Numbered from the stretch's first letter, positions 1 through 10,243 are shown. The stretch is DNA of 39,240 nucleotides from CAYYAQ01 sp964469555 (GCA_964469555.1 CAYYAQ010000030.1:1-39240), one strand, 5' to 3'. Made by a program: numbers and translations. The notes: generated from the letters alone by a model not told the origin.

Positions 1-362
1 TCGACGTGGACGACTGGAATGCAATGATTCGAAGCGGCCAGCGCCGACGCGAGGGTCGACGTGACGTCGCCGACCACGATCACAGCTCGCGGCGGATGGT
101 CCTTCAACAATCCCTCCATCGCGTCGAGGATCTTCGCGGTCTGGAGCGAGGCGGGACACGATCCGACTTCGAGGTGATGGTCCGGCGTCGGGATCTCGAG
201 GTCAGCCATGATCCGGTCGCTGAGAATCGGATCGTAGTGTTGCCCGGTGTGCACGAGCCGCACGCCGAGACGACCGTCGGCAGATAACGCACGGCAGAGC
301 GGCCCCACCTTCATGAAGTTGGGGCGCGCGCCGGCGACAACGATGATTTCGCTCTTGGTCAC
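1..362 (-). CDS. wecB: UDP-N-acetylglucosamine 2-epimerase, N-terminal part (cut by window edge)
   Basis: The first 120 codons of a gene that runs off the left edge. The family interconverts UDP-GlcNAc and UDP-ManNAc in the cytoplasm for envelope polysaccharides. The translation shows family hallmarks in order: a GARPNFMKVGPL start (usual GTRPNFMKVAPL), HTGQHYD about 30 residues on, and VVGDVTSTLASALAA near the end, followed by PVVHV. The reading begins at a GTG (360-362), because no ATG in frame lies upstream and the family motif starts six residues in; AAGGA directly before it is a poor ribosome site. It is divergent from the HD-hydrolase gene, with 100 bp between them. The family call is firm, but sequence outside the window is needed for the catalytic residues. 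Confidence 0.85.
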   Translation of the reverse strand, partial: MTKSEIIVVAGARPNFMKVGPLCRALSADGRLGVRLVHTGQHYDPILSDRIMADLEIPTPDHHLEVGSCPASLQTAKILDAMEGLLKDHPPRAVIVVGDVTSTLASALAASNHCIPVVHV

Positions 363-462
363 TTCCTTCAACCTATCGGCATTCCGGTCCCCGCCTACAG
401 AAAATCGCTCGACGATCCCGGGTCGGACTCCGCTATCTTGTGACCGTTCATTCTCTGTATCC

Positions 463-987
463 ATGACCGACTGCGACCCCAGACCGGAGCCCTACCACCA
501 CTACGTGGATGCGATCCTCTACGCGATGCGTAAGCACAGTGGTCAACGACGGCGCGATGGGCGTCCCTACATCTCTCATCCACTTCGCGTAGCCGAAGGT
601 CTCAGAGTTCTCGGCGGGATTACGGACATGGATGTATTAATCGCGGGGCTCTTGCACGACCTGATCGAAGACACCGAATGCGAGTGGGCGGACATCGAAC
701 GCCGATTCGGCTCGAGGGTCGCCGATCTCGTCGCGACGATGACCGGCGACATGCGCCTGCCCAAGCCGCAACGCCGTCAGGAAATCGTCGATCGCATTCG
801 CGAAGCCAGCGACGAAGCAAAGTCGATCCGCCTCGCCGACCGCCTCGACAACCTCACCGACATGCAGGGCTTCACGGAGTCCCGCAAGCACGAGTATCTC
901 GAAGAGTCTCACCAGATCCTCGACGCCTGCCGCGCCGCCAACGAGGGCTTGGAGCGCGCCCTCTCCGACGCGATCGCATCTGGCTGA
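463..987 (+). CDS. Stand-alone HD-domain hydrolase of the RelA/SpoT type
   Basis: A 174-aa protein consisting of little more than one HD domain. The layout matches the (p)ppGpp hydrolase domain of SpoT and small alarmone hydrolases: YISHP (His39), LLHDLIEDT (His65-Asp66, Glu69-Asp70) and SIRLADRLDNL (Asp126), the expected metal-binding set. No synthetase or TGS/ACT domain follows. In the family these enzymes remove the 3'-pyrophosphate of (p)ppGpp or related nucleotides; the substrate here is inferred. The ATG at 463 is chosen because the family domain begins about 10 residues later; the frame is also open upstream, but that part is not protein-like. The gene is single and divergent from wecB. 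It could alternatively act on another nucleotide. Confidence 0.8.
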   Translation: MTDCDPRPEPYHHYVDAILYAMRKHSGQRRRDGRPYISHPLRVAEGLRVLGGITDMDVLIAGLLHDLIEDTECEWADIERRFGSRVADLVATMTGDMRLPKPQRRQEIVDRIREASDEAKSIRLADRLDNLTDMQGFTESRKHEYLEESHQILDACRAANEGLERALSDAIASG

Positions 988-1003
988 TCGCCACGGGATG
1001 TTC

Positions 1004-2701
1004 CTACCGGCGATCGCGGAGCACGACTTCGTGCCGCTGGCCTAGCACAACGTCCAGAACATGACCTTCGTCAGGCTTCGACAACCCCTTCGGGGCGAGC
1101 AGTCGGATCGCCTCGGACTTCACCCACTCCACTACGAATTCGCCCTTCGCATTTGTCATGACCATCTGCGACGAGACGAGACGACCGCCGCGGAGGATCC
1201 GACGACTGCCGAACGCGCCCTGAATCACCCGGTTGACCGGGCGTGCCTGGACCGGTCGGTTGGGAGCAGGGTTGCTGTTCGCATCCAACACCTTGCCCGC
1301 TACGAGACTCGTCATGCCCGCGCGCAGGCGGTCTTCCGCCTGCGCGGGAATCAGATCGAACGTGCGCTGCTCTCCGTTGGCGTTGAGCATCTCGACGTAC
1401 TCCAGGTAGCCGTCGGCCTTGATCTCGACCATCGGCTCGATCAGATACGATCGTAGGTCGAACGAACCCAGGTCGTCCGTCTTCACTTTCGCGACGGTTC
1501 CATCACCGCTGGTGAGCCGCACTTCGGCGCCACGGATCGGCTGCAGACCCGGACGACTCCGCACGACGCCGCGCACCTGGTGATGCACCCGCGGTGTCAG
1601 ATCGTAGACCGAGTCAGCTCCTCCAGGGCGAACGCCGCGAATGGCGAGGGGCTCAAACGCCGGGTGCTCGATCTGAAGCCGCATCGCGTTCGGCGCCAGC
1701 GGACCGAGACGGAATCGCCCGTCGACGCCCGTCAGGTCACTCATCACGATCACATCGTCCCGACGCAGCACCACGCCAACGCCGACGATGGGCTGCCGAT
1801 CCCTACGATTGATGACCTGTCCGCTGAAGAATCCTCCCTTGCGCAGCTTGATCGTAATCTCGCCGGTGTGAGTCACCTCGAAACTCTGCCTTCGGAACTG
1901 GTCCCCCGACTTGGCTTCGACGCGATACACCCCGAGCGCTACAAACCGCATGTCCGCCTCGCCTTCGCATCGAAAGGACTCGTCTTCGCTCTGCACACCG
2001 AAGTGAAGGATGTCCGGGTTGAAGTCCGGGCGACCCATCGTGCTCAGCATCACGTGCCGCGTCCACGCCGCGCGCAACTCCGGCGGAACTGTCGCGCCCG
2101 CGCCCATACTGACCGTCGGCACGGCCCGCCCGTTCGGCTTCGGCTCATCGAGGCACGAGATCCGAAACTGCACGCCGGTCGCGACGCTGCCATCGACTCG
2201 CGCGAACTTCAATCGAAAGCGCGCGGTGAGATCATCCGGCTCCAGCAGGATGCGAAGAAACCCCAGGCGAGGCAGTGCTCGCGCCAGGTCGCGTGCTCTC
2301 TCCCGTCGATCGAAGAAATGTTCGACGAGGTAGCCATCCGCGCCGAACACGACCGCGTTGATCCGCCCACCCACGACGCTCACGAACCCCTCCTCGTCGG
2401 TGGTGCCGAGCACCTCGCCACCACGGACGCGGTAGATCCGGCCTCCGACGATGGGCTTGTCGGTGCGCGCATCCACCAATCGGTAGCGGACCGGCTTCTT
2501 CTCCGCCTCTGTCTTCGCCGTCGGTGAGTCAGCCGCCTCGCGCAAGAGTTCGAGGACCGGATTGCCCGAAGCGTCGATGCGGACCGACGGGCCGTTCTCC
2601 TCGATCACATCGGGGGACACAGGACCCGAACCCGAGAAGCAGAAGAACGCGCCGAGTCCGAGCAGGAGGAGAACCAGAACCGCGGACAACGCGGACTTCA
2701 T
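1004..2701 (-). CDS. Exported protein with carboxypeptidase-regulatory-like repeats
   Basis: A 565-aa protein. Residues 1-24 form an uncleaved anchor or signal peptide (MKSALSAVLVLLLLGLGAFF). The rest looks like a string of beta-sandwich carboxypeptidase-regulatory-like (CarboxypepD_reg) units at about 71-125, 288-355, 373-440 and 465-565. Each has the pattern VxGxVxDxxxxxPIxGaxV followed by TDxxGxFxL. Such domains are structural, found on cell-surface proteins of planctomycetes and Bacteroidetes; no catalytic domain is visible. It lies 28 bp downstream of the DUF4920 lipoprotein and may share its transcript. The exact role is unknown. Confidence 0.75.
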   Translation of the reverse strand: MKSALSAVLVLLLLGLGAFFCFSGSGPVSPDVIEENGPSVRIDASGNPVLELLREAADSPTAKTEAEKKPVRYRLVDARTDKPIVGGRIYRVRGGEVLGTTDEEGFVSVVGGRINAVVFGADGYLVEHFFDRRERARDLARALPRLGFLRILLEPDDLTARFRLKFARVDGSVATGVQFRISCLDEPKPNGRAVPTVSMGAGATVPPELRAAWTRHVMLSTMGRPDFNPDILHFGVQSEDESFRCEGEADMRFVALGVYRVEAKSGDQFRRQSFEVTHTGEITIKLRKGGFFSGQVINRRDRQPIVGVGVVLRRDDVIVMSDLTGVDGRFRLGPLAPNAMRLQIEHPAFEPLAIRGVRPGGADSVYDLTPRVHHQVRGVVRSRPGLQPIRGAEVRLTSGDGTVAKVKTDDLGSFDLRSYLIEPMVEIKADGYLEYVEMLNANGEQRTFDLIPAQAEDRLRAGMTSLVAGKVLDANSNPAPNRPVQARPVNRVIQGAFGSRRILRGGRLVSSQMVMTNAKGEFVVEWVKSEAIRLLAPKGLSKPDEGHVLDVVLGQRHEVVLRDRR

Positions 2702-2729
2702 GACGGCATGTTCACGGTGGAACCCGCTC

Positions 2730-3314
2730 CTATCCTTTCTTCTCGGCGACGTCTGCCTTCTTGAGAGCGACTCCGTCGGCCATCACTTTCATTTCGAGCT
2801 TCGGCTCGGTGACCTTGGCGGCCTCTTTCTTCTTGCCCTCGTCTTCGAGAAGGTGCTTCAACTCCTCCACCGATGTCTTCGAAACGGAGTAGATTCCCTC
2901 AAGAACCACTTCGCGCCCCTCGCAGTCCTTCGGAACGAAGAAACCGTAGTCGCGGAACTTGATGCGGACCTTCTTGTCGCCGTCGGCGACGATCATCCAG
3001 CATCCCTTGTGCTTGCACACAGCCTCGATCTTGCCGGTCAACCGGATCTTCTTCCCCGCGAGCTCGTCGGTGCGCCCGACGAGCGACGCTACGGTGATGT
3101 CCTCGCCTTTCGCGGCGATGCCGTCACCGAAGTACTCGTAGTTCTCTTCGTTATGACGGTCGGGGGCGCTGATCTTCGTCGAGTCTCCGCTAGGTCGGCT
3201 CGTCGTCGCACCAGATTCCCGAGAAGACGTAGCCGCCCTGTCGGAATCCCCGGGCTTGGCGAGGCAACCGGAGAGGGCGAGGGTGAAGAGAACGATAGGT
3301 AGTCTGGGCATCAT
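2730..3314 (-). CDS. DUF4920-type lipoprotein
   Basis: A 194-aa predicted lipoprotein with lipobox LALSGC (Cys17). A low-complexity Ser/Thr linker leads to a domain closely matching DUF4920: VASLVGRTDELAGKKIRLTGKIEAVC, KHKGCWMIVADGDKKVRIKF, DYGFFVPKDCEGREVVLEG and SVEELKHLLED. The pattern is an OB-fold-like small domain with two conserved Cys (KxVC..KGCW), which may bind a metal; no activity is established for the family. The C-terminal tail is Lys-rich. The start could be either of the two adjacent ATGs (3312-3314 or 3309-3311). It is followed on the same strand by the carboxypeptidase-regulatory-like gene. Confidence 0.75.
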   Translation of the reverse strand: MMPRLPIVLFTLALSGCLAKPGDSDRAATSSRESGATTSRPSGDSTKISAPDRHNEENYEYFGDGIAAKGEDITVASLVGRTDELAGKKIRLTGKIEAVCKHKGCWMIVADGDKKVRIKFRDYGFFVPKDCEGREVVLEGIYSVSKTSVEELKHLLEDEGKKKEAAKVTEPKLEMKVMADGVALKKADVAEKKG

Positions 3315-3364
3315 CGAGTATTAGGGATTCGGGGTGGACGATTCTATCCATAGAACCGGGCGCC

Positions 3365-3745
3365 GTGTCACTTCTCGATATGCCTCTGGATATGTTTTGT
3401 GCATGGGCAAGGGAATACCGACGCGTTGGACCAATCGTCTACTCGACGACGAGTGAAGGGGAGAACCGGCTCTTTCGGACTGGGACTTCCGACGTGCTCT
3501 ACCAGATCGGCATGGTTATTGGGACGACGCAAGATTACCAGCGGATCGTTATCGAACTCCTCAATGAGGACGTGTTTCGCATCGATGGTCTCGAGGGCGC
3601 CGTCCAACTGAACGACGAGCCCGTGGGCCGAATCACCGAGAAGTCCGGCAACTACTGGATCGCTTTCTACCGGCCACTCCCGACCGTGATCGCGATGATC
3701 GTCGTGACGACGTTCATCGCCAACCGTCAGGCCTTGTGCGTATAG
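3365..3745 (+). CDS. Hypothetical protein, 126 aa
   Basis: An open frame starting at a GTG, with ATGs at codons 6 and 10 as alternatives. Third codon positions are mostly G or C, as in neighbouring real genes, and the composition is protein-like: a helical N-terminus rich in aromatic residues, then DVFRIDGLEGAVQLNDEPVGRI and a hydrophobic stretch PTVIAMIVVTTFIA near the C-terminus that could be a membrane segment or buried strand. I do not recognise a family. It stands alone between the divergent DUF4920 gene (50 bp) and the convergent fumarase gene (39 bp). An opposing 79-codon frame covers the same bases but has poorer codon use. Confidence 0.5.
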   Translation: MSLLDMPLDMFCAWAREYRRVGPIVYSTTSEGENRLFRTGTSDVLYQIGMVIGTTQDYQRIVIELLNEDVFRIDGLEGAVQLNDEPVGRITEKSGNYWIAFYRPLPTVIAMIVVTTFIANRQALCV

Positions 3746-3784
3746 AGGGGTGCGCCTCTGGCGGCCCCGCCCGCAGTAGAAAGC

Positions 3785-5389
<1,605 letters not shown>

Positions 5390-5414
5390 GGGTCTACACG
5401 ATGTGTATGCCGCT

Positions 5415-5529
5415 GACTTGGGATCCGCAAGGCATCTTCGCGGGCGGCCAGCCAAAAGACCTCAACAGCCGACGCGCACGCACAGCGCGTCGGTCATGGC
5501 TACCCCTAGCACGTTGGACTTGGGATCCG
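5415..5529. repeat. Pair of 13-bp direct repeats upstream of fumarase
   Basis: GACTTGGGATCCG occurs at 5415-5427 and again at 5517-5529, 102 bp apart, in the space between the fumarase start and the amidohydrolase end. The 9-bp perfect hairpin at 5469-5493 lies between the copies. Nothing identifies the segment as a known mobile element; it may be a decayed miniature element or chance. Confidence 0.5.
5469..5493. repeat. Perfect 9-bp GC-rich inverted repeat
   Basis: CCGACGCGC (5469-5477) is the exact reverse complement of GCGCGTCGG (5485-5493), with a 7-nt loop. Read on the minus strand it lies downstream of the amidohydrolase gene and 80 bp upstream of fumarase. There is no T-run directly after it (the nearest TTTT is about 12 nt on), so it is a weak terminator candidate at best and could instead be an mRNA leader structure. 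Confidence 0.55.
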
Positions 5530-5551
5530 GTGCCCAGACCTGCTGTACATC

Positions 5552-5635
5552 TCAGCGCCCAGGATCGACGGGGACGGGGAGCGAGGTCTTGAAGCTGCCC
5601 AGCTTGTCGAGCGCGATCAGGCTCGAGATGTCCAT
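5552..5635 (-). pseudogene. Short coding-like fragment or small ORF, 27 aa
   Basis: From the ATG at 5633-5635 the minus strand reads MDISSLIALDKLGSFKTSLPV and a few more residues to a TGA. Nearly every codon ends in G or C, which is the coding signature of this genome, although the frame is closed by a TAG about 13 codons upstream of the ATG. This looks like the preserved 3' end of a gene whose 5' part is gone, or a real small protein. No family is recognised and no clear ribosome site precedes it. Confidence 0.3.
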
Positions 5636-5691
5636 GCTGACCCACAGAGAGCAGTTGCATCGTGAGCGGCTCCCGGGCGAGTCTCTCTAAC

Positions 5692-6993
5692 TCACCTCGG
5701 CAGGAGGTCGAGCACCGCTGCCGTCATCGCCGTGATGCCGGCGCGAAGCGTGTCCCGCGCATCGGGATAGTAGAACGGCGAGTGCAGAGACGGGGAGATT
5801 CTGCCGTCCTTTGCGTAGCCCGCCATTCGCGCGGGAGCGATGCTGCCGACACGGAACATGAAGATCGGCACGCCGCCCTGACTGAACCGTGAGAAGTCCT
5901 CCGCGGTCATCACCTTCGGAATGGACACGACCGCGTCCTGCCCCATCGCGCGACGCATCGCGGCAACCGCACGCTTCGCCAACGCCGCATCGTTTACGAG
6001 GGCCGGCGTGCCTTCGGAGAACTTGACCTTGGGCTCGGGAGCCCTCGCCCCGACCGCGACCGCCTTCGCCTTCCGGATGATCCCCTCCCTCAGGTGTGCG
6101 CGCACCTTATTCGAGTAGCTGCGGACGGTGATCTGCAGGTGGCAGCGGTCCGAGATGATGTTGTGCTTCGAGCCACCGTGGATCGACCCAACGGTGATCA
6201 CACCGGGATCGATGGGTGAGATCTCCCGCGACACAAGCGTCTGGAGTTGCAAAACGAGTTGCGCTCCTTGCACGACTGGATCGATCGTCGTGTGTGGCGC
6301 CGCGCCGTGGCCACCACGCCCGAACATCGTCACGTCGACGCTGTCGACGTTCGCCATGACCGCGCCGATGCCGTAACCGATCTTCCCGGTGACGAGCTCG
6401 TTGGTGACGTGGAGCGCCAGGGCGTAGTCCGGCTTGCCAAACCGTGTGTAGAGGCCGGCCTTCAGCATCGCAGTCGCGCCACCGGAACGTTCCTCCGCTG
6501 GCTGGCCGATCAGGACGACCCGGCCCTTCCACAGGGCCTTGTGCTGCGCCAGGTAGCGTGCCGTTCCGACGAGGTTCGTCATGTGGATGTCGTGGCCGCA
6601 CGCGTGCATGATCCCCGCGGCCTGGCCGTCCTTGTTCTCGGTGTAGATCTTCGACCGGTAGGGAAGGCCGGTCTTTTCGGGAACGGGTAGCGCGTCCATG
6701 TCGCCGCGGACCATCACCATCGGCCCTTCTCCGTTCTCGATGACGGCGACGAGGCCGTATCCGCCGACAAGGGTCGTGACCGTCGCCCCGGTCTTGCGAA
6801 GCGCCGCCGCGAGTCGTCTGGAAGTCTCCTTCTCGCGGAAGGACAGCTCGGGATGGCGATGGAACTCGCGGTAGAGCTCGATCAGGTCGTCAAGCTGGGA
6901 CCCGAGCCACTCTTGCCGTGGGCCGTCTTTGGACTGGCACGGGGCGACTGCGGCAGCGAGCAGAACGGCAAGGACATAGCGCTGGATTTGCAT
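5692..6993 (-). CDS. Exported M20-family amidohydrolase (M20D, hippurate-hydrolase-like)
   Basis: A 433-aa zinc hydrolase with a Sec-type signal peptide (residues 1-20, LAVLLAAAVAPC). The family removes acyl groups from amino acids or small peptides such as hippurate or N-acetyl amino acids. Visible motifs are FHRHPELSFRE (46-54), RGDMDALP with the catalytic-site Asp, HACGHD (130-135, metal ligands Cys and His), PAEERSGGA with the Glu pair at 167-168, and the C-terminal LHSPFYYPD ligand histidine. All key residues are kept, so it should be active. The signal peptide puts it outside the cytoplasm, unusual for cytoplasmic IAA-amino-acid-hydrolase relatives but seen in environmental members. The substrate is not predictable. 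It is transcribed toward fumarase, with a 300-bp spacer. Confidence 0.9.
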   Translation of the reverse strand: MQIQRYVLAVLLAAAVAPCQSKDGPRQEWLGSQLDDLIELYREFHRHPELSFREKETSRRLAAALRKTGATVTTLVGGYGLVAVIENGEGPMVMVRGDMDALPVPEKTGLPYRSKIYTENKDGQAAGIMHACGHDIHMTNLVGTARYLAQHKALWKGRVVLIGQPAEERSGGATAMLKAGLYTRFGKPDYALALHVTNELVTGKIGYGIGAVMANVDSVDVTMFGRGGHGAAPHTTIDPVVQGAQLVLQLQTLVSREISPIDPGVITVGSIHGGSKHNIISDRCHLQITVRSYSNKVRAHLREGIIRKAKAVAVGARAPEPKVKFSEGTPALVNDAALAKRAVAAMRRAMGQDAVVSIPKVMTAEDFSRFSQGGVPIFMFRVGSIAPARMAGYAKDGRISPSLHSPFYYPDARDTLRAGITAMTAAVLDLLPR

Positions 6994-7035
6994 GGGGACC
7001 CTCTTCCCTGCAAATCTAGTCGGGCTCGCCCGGGA

Positions 7036-7197
7036 CTACCTCTCGCTCTTCACAAATACCGGACTCGGGATCATCTGGTTCCAGCGCGCGAAGCGCCGAG
7101 CGACTTCGAGAATCGGGCGTTCCCAGTTTGTGACGGGGCGCTGCTCGAGAACTTGCAGCTTCCGGTTCAACTCCTGGGTCTTTTCTCTGTCGCTCAT
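7036..7197 (-). CDS. Small hypothetical protein, 53 aa
   Basis: Starts at the ATG 7195-7197 (MSDREKTQELNRKLQ), preceded by GGAG at a spacing of about 8. The N-terminal half is charged and helical with heptad-like leucines; the second half contains VTNWERPILEVARRFARWNQM, rich in Trp and Arg. No family is recognised. The good ribosome site, the G/C-ending codons and the position in line with yqeY-gyrA upstream on the same strand support a real gene. A longer start at 7230 is possible but lacks a ribosome site. Confidence 0.55.
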   Translation of the reverse strand: MSDREKTQELNRKLQVLEQRPVTNWERPILEVARRFARWNQMIPSPVFVKSER

Positions 7198-7329
7198 GGC
7201 TATCTCCGGAACTCGACGCACCGGCCTCACACGAGACAGCGTGGTACCGGGCGAATCCGAACTGTCGAATTCAGATCTACTTTCGCGGCAGCGCCAGAAA
7301 GAACTTACGAATCTGCCCCAGGCACAGCT

Positions 7330-7773
7330 TCACAAGTTCTTGATGGCGGCTTGGACGTCGCGACCGTCGGCCTGACCCTTGTAGAGGGACATCCATTCCT
7401 TCATGAACTTGCCGGTGTCCTTCGGACCTTCGTAGCCGACTGCTTCCGCGACTTCGCGAACCTTGGCAGCGAGTTCTTCGCCTTCCATCTGCTTCGGCAA
7501 GTACGCGGCGACGATCTCGATCTCCGCGTTTTCGCCGTCTGCGATGTCCTGACGACCGACGTCGAGAGCCTGCTGCACCGAGTCCTTGCGCGTCTTGACG
7601 GCGCGCAACAAGACTGCGAGTTCTTCCTCGTCGGACAGATCGTCCTTCGACTTCCGGTGCTGCTCTTCCTGGATCCCCGCGACGAGCATTCGCAGGCAGG
7701 CGAGGCGCAGCTTCTCGCGCGCTTTCATCGCGACCTTGATGTCGCCAGTGAGCTGGTCGAGGTGCCGACCCAC
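7330..7773 (-). CDS. yqeY: GatB/YqeY domain protein
   Basis: A 147-aa cytoplasmic protein of the YqeY family, which resembles the tRNA-binding tail domain of the GatB amidotransferase subunit; its job is not settled. Seen here: an N-terminal helical domain with MKAREKLRLACLRML, then EIEIVAAYLPKQMEGEEL, GYEGPKDTGKFMKEWM and the closing GQADGRDVQAAIKNL, which is close to the family signature KGxxDGxxVxxxVKxxL. The GTG start (7771-7773) lies one base after the gyrA stop, so the two genes are surely co-transcribed and probably translationally coupled. Confidence 0.92.
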   Translation of the reverse strand: MGRHLDQLTGDIKVAMKAREKLRLACLRMLVAGIQEEQHRKSKDDLSDEEELAVLLRAVKTRKDSVQQALDVGRQDIADGENAEIEIVAAYLPKQMEGEELAAKVREVAEAVGYEGPKDTGKFMKEWMSLYKGQADGRDVQAAIKNL

Positions 7774-7774
7774 G

Positions 7775-10243
7775 TCAGGTGGCGGCCTCTTCAGGCTCTT
7801 CGGTCGGCACCTTCGCGCACGCGACGAGCTGATCTTCGCCGCGAAGCGAGATGCAGCGCACGCCCTGGGTCGCGCGACCGATGACGCTGATGCCCTTCGC
7901 CACCGTGCGGACGATCTGACCGTTTCGCGTGACCATCATGACTTCATCGTCGTCGGTCACCGCTACGAGGTTGACGACCTTGCCGTTCCGATCGCTGGTC
8001 CGGATATCGATCATTCCGAAGCCACCGCGACCCTGGATGCGGTACTCAGCGACCGCCGTCCGTTTGCCGTAGCCCTTCTCACACACGGTGAGGAGAGTCT
8101 GGTCGACGTTCGCGATCACCATGTCGACGACCTCGTCAGCTTCGCGCAACTTGATCCCGCGCACGCCGCGGGCGCTCCGTCCCATGGCGCGTGCGTCCGA
8201 CTCGGCGAACCGGATCGCCATCCCGGATTTCGTGCCGAGCACGATCGTCTGTTCCGGAGCCGCGATGCTGACGCCGATCAATCGATCGTCTTCCTCGAGG
8301 CCGACGGCGATGATGCCGCCCTTCTTGGGGCGACCGTAAGCCTTCAGCATCGTCTTCTTGATCAACCCCTTGGCGGTCGCTGTCACCAGGAAGTAGTCGC
8401 CGTCGAAATTCTCCACGCGAAGAATCTGCGTGATGCGTTCGTCAGGAACCTGCGTCTTGATCACGTTGACCAGAGCACGCCCCCGCGCCGTGCGACCAAA
8501 CTGCGGGAGTTGGTAGACCTTGCGCCAATAGACCCGACCTCGATCCGAGAAGAACAGGAAGTAGTCGTGAGTGCTCGCGACGAACAGGTGCTGCAGGAAG
8601 TCGCCTTCCTTGGTATCACCGGCCTGGACACCCTTGCCACCTCGACCCTGCGCGCGGTACTGATCGAGAGCCGTGCGCTTGATGTACCCGCCGTGGCTAA
8701 CGGTGACGACCATCATCTCTTCGTTGATGAGGTCTTCGTCGATGAAGTTGCCGACTTCCTCGTCGGAAACCTCCGTACGGCGTTCGTCGCCGTGCGACTT
8801 GATCATCTCGTCGAGATCGGCGCGGATGAGACCAAACAGAACGGACTCATCGTTCAAGATCGTGTTGAGGTAGGCGATCTTCTCACGGATGTCGCTGTAC
8901 TCCGCCTCGAGTTTATCGATCTCGAGACCGGTCAGCCGTGCGAGCCGCATGTCGAGAGTCGCTCGGGCCTGGATCTCCGAAAGCTCGAACCGGTCCATCA
9001 GCGCCTGACGAGCTTGCTCGGGACTCTTCGAAGACTTGATGAGCTCGACCACTTCGTCGATGTTCTGCACCGCGATGCGCAGACCCTCGATGATGTGCAG
9101 CCGGTCCTCCGCCTTGCGGAGCAGGAATCGCGTGCGCCGGGTGATCACATCGACCCGATGGTCGCGGTAGCACTCGAGCATCGCCTTCAGCCCCAACGTG
9201 CGCGGTTGTCCAGCGACAATCGCGACGTTCATGATGCTGAACTTGTTCTGCAGCGGGGACAGCTTGAACAGCTGGTTGAGCGTGACCAACTCGTCATCGA
9301 CGCCACGCTTGAGCTCGACGACGATCCGCAGACCGACGCGGTCGTTCGTCTCGTCATTGACGTCCGAGATCGTGTCGATCTGTCCGGTCTTGGCGAGAAC
9401 GACGATGCGTTCGAGGATCGTGTTGACCTTGACCTGGTACGGGATCTCCGTGAAGACGATCTGCTTGCGCCCGCGAACCTCCTCGATCTTGTGCTTCGAT
9501 CGGACGATCACCGCACCACGACCGCCGGCGTAGGCCATACGCATGCTCTGCCGCCCCATGATCATCCCACCCGTGGGGAAGTCCGGGCCGGACACGCACC
9601 CGAGCAGCTCGTCGAGCGTGACGGCGGGCTTCTCGATCAACAACTTGATCGCGCGACAGATCTCGCCAACGTTGTGCGGCGGGAGGCTCGTCGCCATGCC
9701 CACGGCGATCCCCGTCGAACCGTTACACAGCAGTTGCGGGAATCGACCGGGCAACACGACCGGCTCGACCTGCGAGCCGTCGTAGTTCGGCACGTAATCG
9801 ACCGTGTCAGACTCCAGGTCGGCGAGCAGATCGGTCGCCGGATACCCCATCCGGGCCTCCGTGTACCGCATCGCCGCCGGCGGACTGCCGTCGATCGCGC
9901 CGAAGTTGCCCTGGCTGTTGACCAGCGGGTAGCGCGTGCTGAACGGCTGCGCCATGCCGACCAGGGTCGGGTAGACGACCGACTCGCCGTGGGGGTGGTA
10001 GTTACCCGACGTGTCGCCGCAGATCTTCGCGCACTTCCGGTGCTTCCCCCGCGGCCCGAGATTCAGGTCGTTCATCGCGACCAGGATCCGCCGCTGGGAG
10101 GGTTTCAACCCGTCACGAGCGTCTGGCAGAGCGCGACTGAGGATCACGCTCATCGAATAGTTGAGGTAGCTCTCCCGCATCTCCTTTTCGAGAAGGAGGT
10201 TGGGATGCTCAAAAGGGGTCGCCGGGGGTGGGGTGTCAGTCAT
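7775..10243 (-). CDS. gyrA: DNA gyrase subunit A
   Basis: Breakage-reunion subunit of DNA gyrase, 822 aa, which with GyrB introduces negative supercoils. The catalytic tyrosine is Tyr127 in AAMRYTEARM, and the quinolone-contact segment is at 83-92 (HPHGESVVYP). A six-bladed C-terminal wrapping domain follows, with the GyrA box as QGRGGKG, which marks it as gyrase rather than topoisomerase IV. Ser88 matches E. coli Ser83, but the E. coli Asp87 position is Pro92. No gyrB is next to it; yqeY follows directly. The start ATG is well placed by homology (MTDTPP... then EKEMRESYLNYSMSVI). Confidence 0.97.
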   Translation of the reverse strand: MTDTPPPATPFEHPNLLLEKEMRESYLNYSMSVILSRALPDARDGLKPSQRRILVAMNDLNLGPRGKHRKCAKICGDTSGNYHPHGESVVYPTLVGMAQPFSTRYPLVNSQGNFGAIDGSPPAAMRYTEARMGYPATDLLADLESDTVDYVPNYDGSQVEPVVLPGRFPQLLCNGSTGIAVGMATSLPPHNVGEICRAIKLLIEKPAVTLDELLGCVSGPDFPTGGMIMGRQSMRMAYAGGRGAVIVRSKHKIEEVRGRKQIVFTEIPYQVKVNTILERIVVLAKTGQIDTISDVNDETNDRVGLRIVVELKRGVDDELVTLNQLFKLSPLQNKFSIMNVAIVAGQPRTLGLKAMLECYRDHRVDVITRRTRFLLRKAEDRLHIIEGLRIAVQNIDEVVELIKSSKSPEQARQALMDRFELSEIQARATLDMRLARLTGLEIDKLEAEYSDIREKIAYLNTILNDESVLFGLIRADLDEMIKSHGDERRTEVSDEEVGNFIDEDLINEEMMVVTVSHGGYIKRTALDQYRAQGRGGKGVQAGDTKEGDFLQHLFVASTHDYFLFFSDRGRVYWRKVYQLPQFGRTARGRALVNVIKTQVPDERITQILRVENFDGDYFLVTATAKGLIKKTMLKAYGRPKKGGIIAVGLEEDDRLIGVSIAAPEQTIVLGTKSGMAIRFAESDARAMGRSARGVRGIKLREADEVVDMVIANVDQTLLTVCEKGYGKRTAVAEYRIQGRGGFGMIDIRTSDRNGKVVNLVAVTDDDEVMMVTRNGQIVRTVAKGISVIGRATQGVRCISLRGEDQLVACAKVPTEEPEEAAT

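Noticed and set aside
5390..5455. N-terminal extension of fumarase to an ATG at 5455
   Set aside because: The extra 22 residues do not resemble the family, and the GTG at 5389 matches the usual start.
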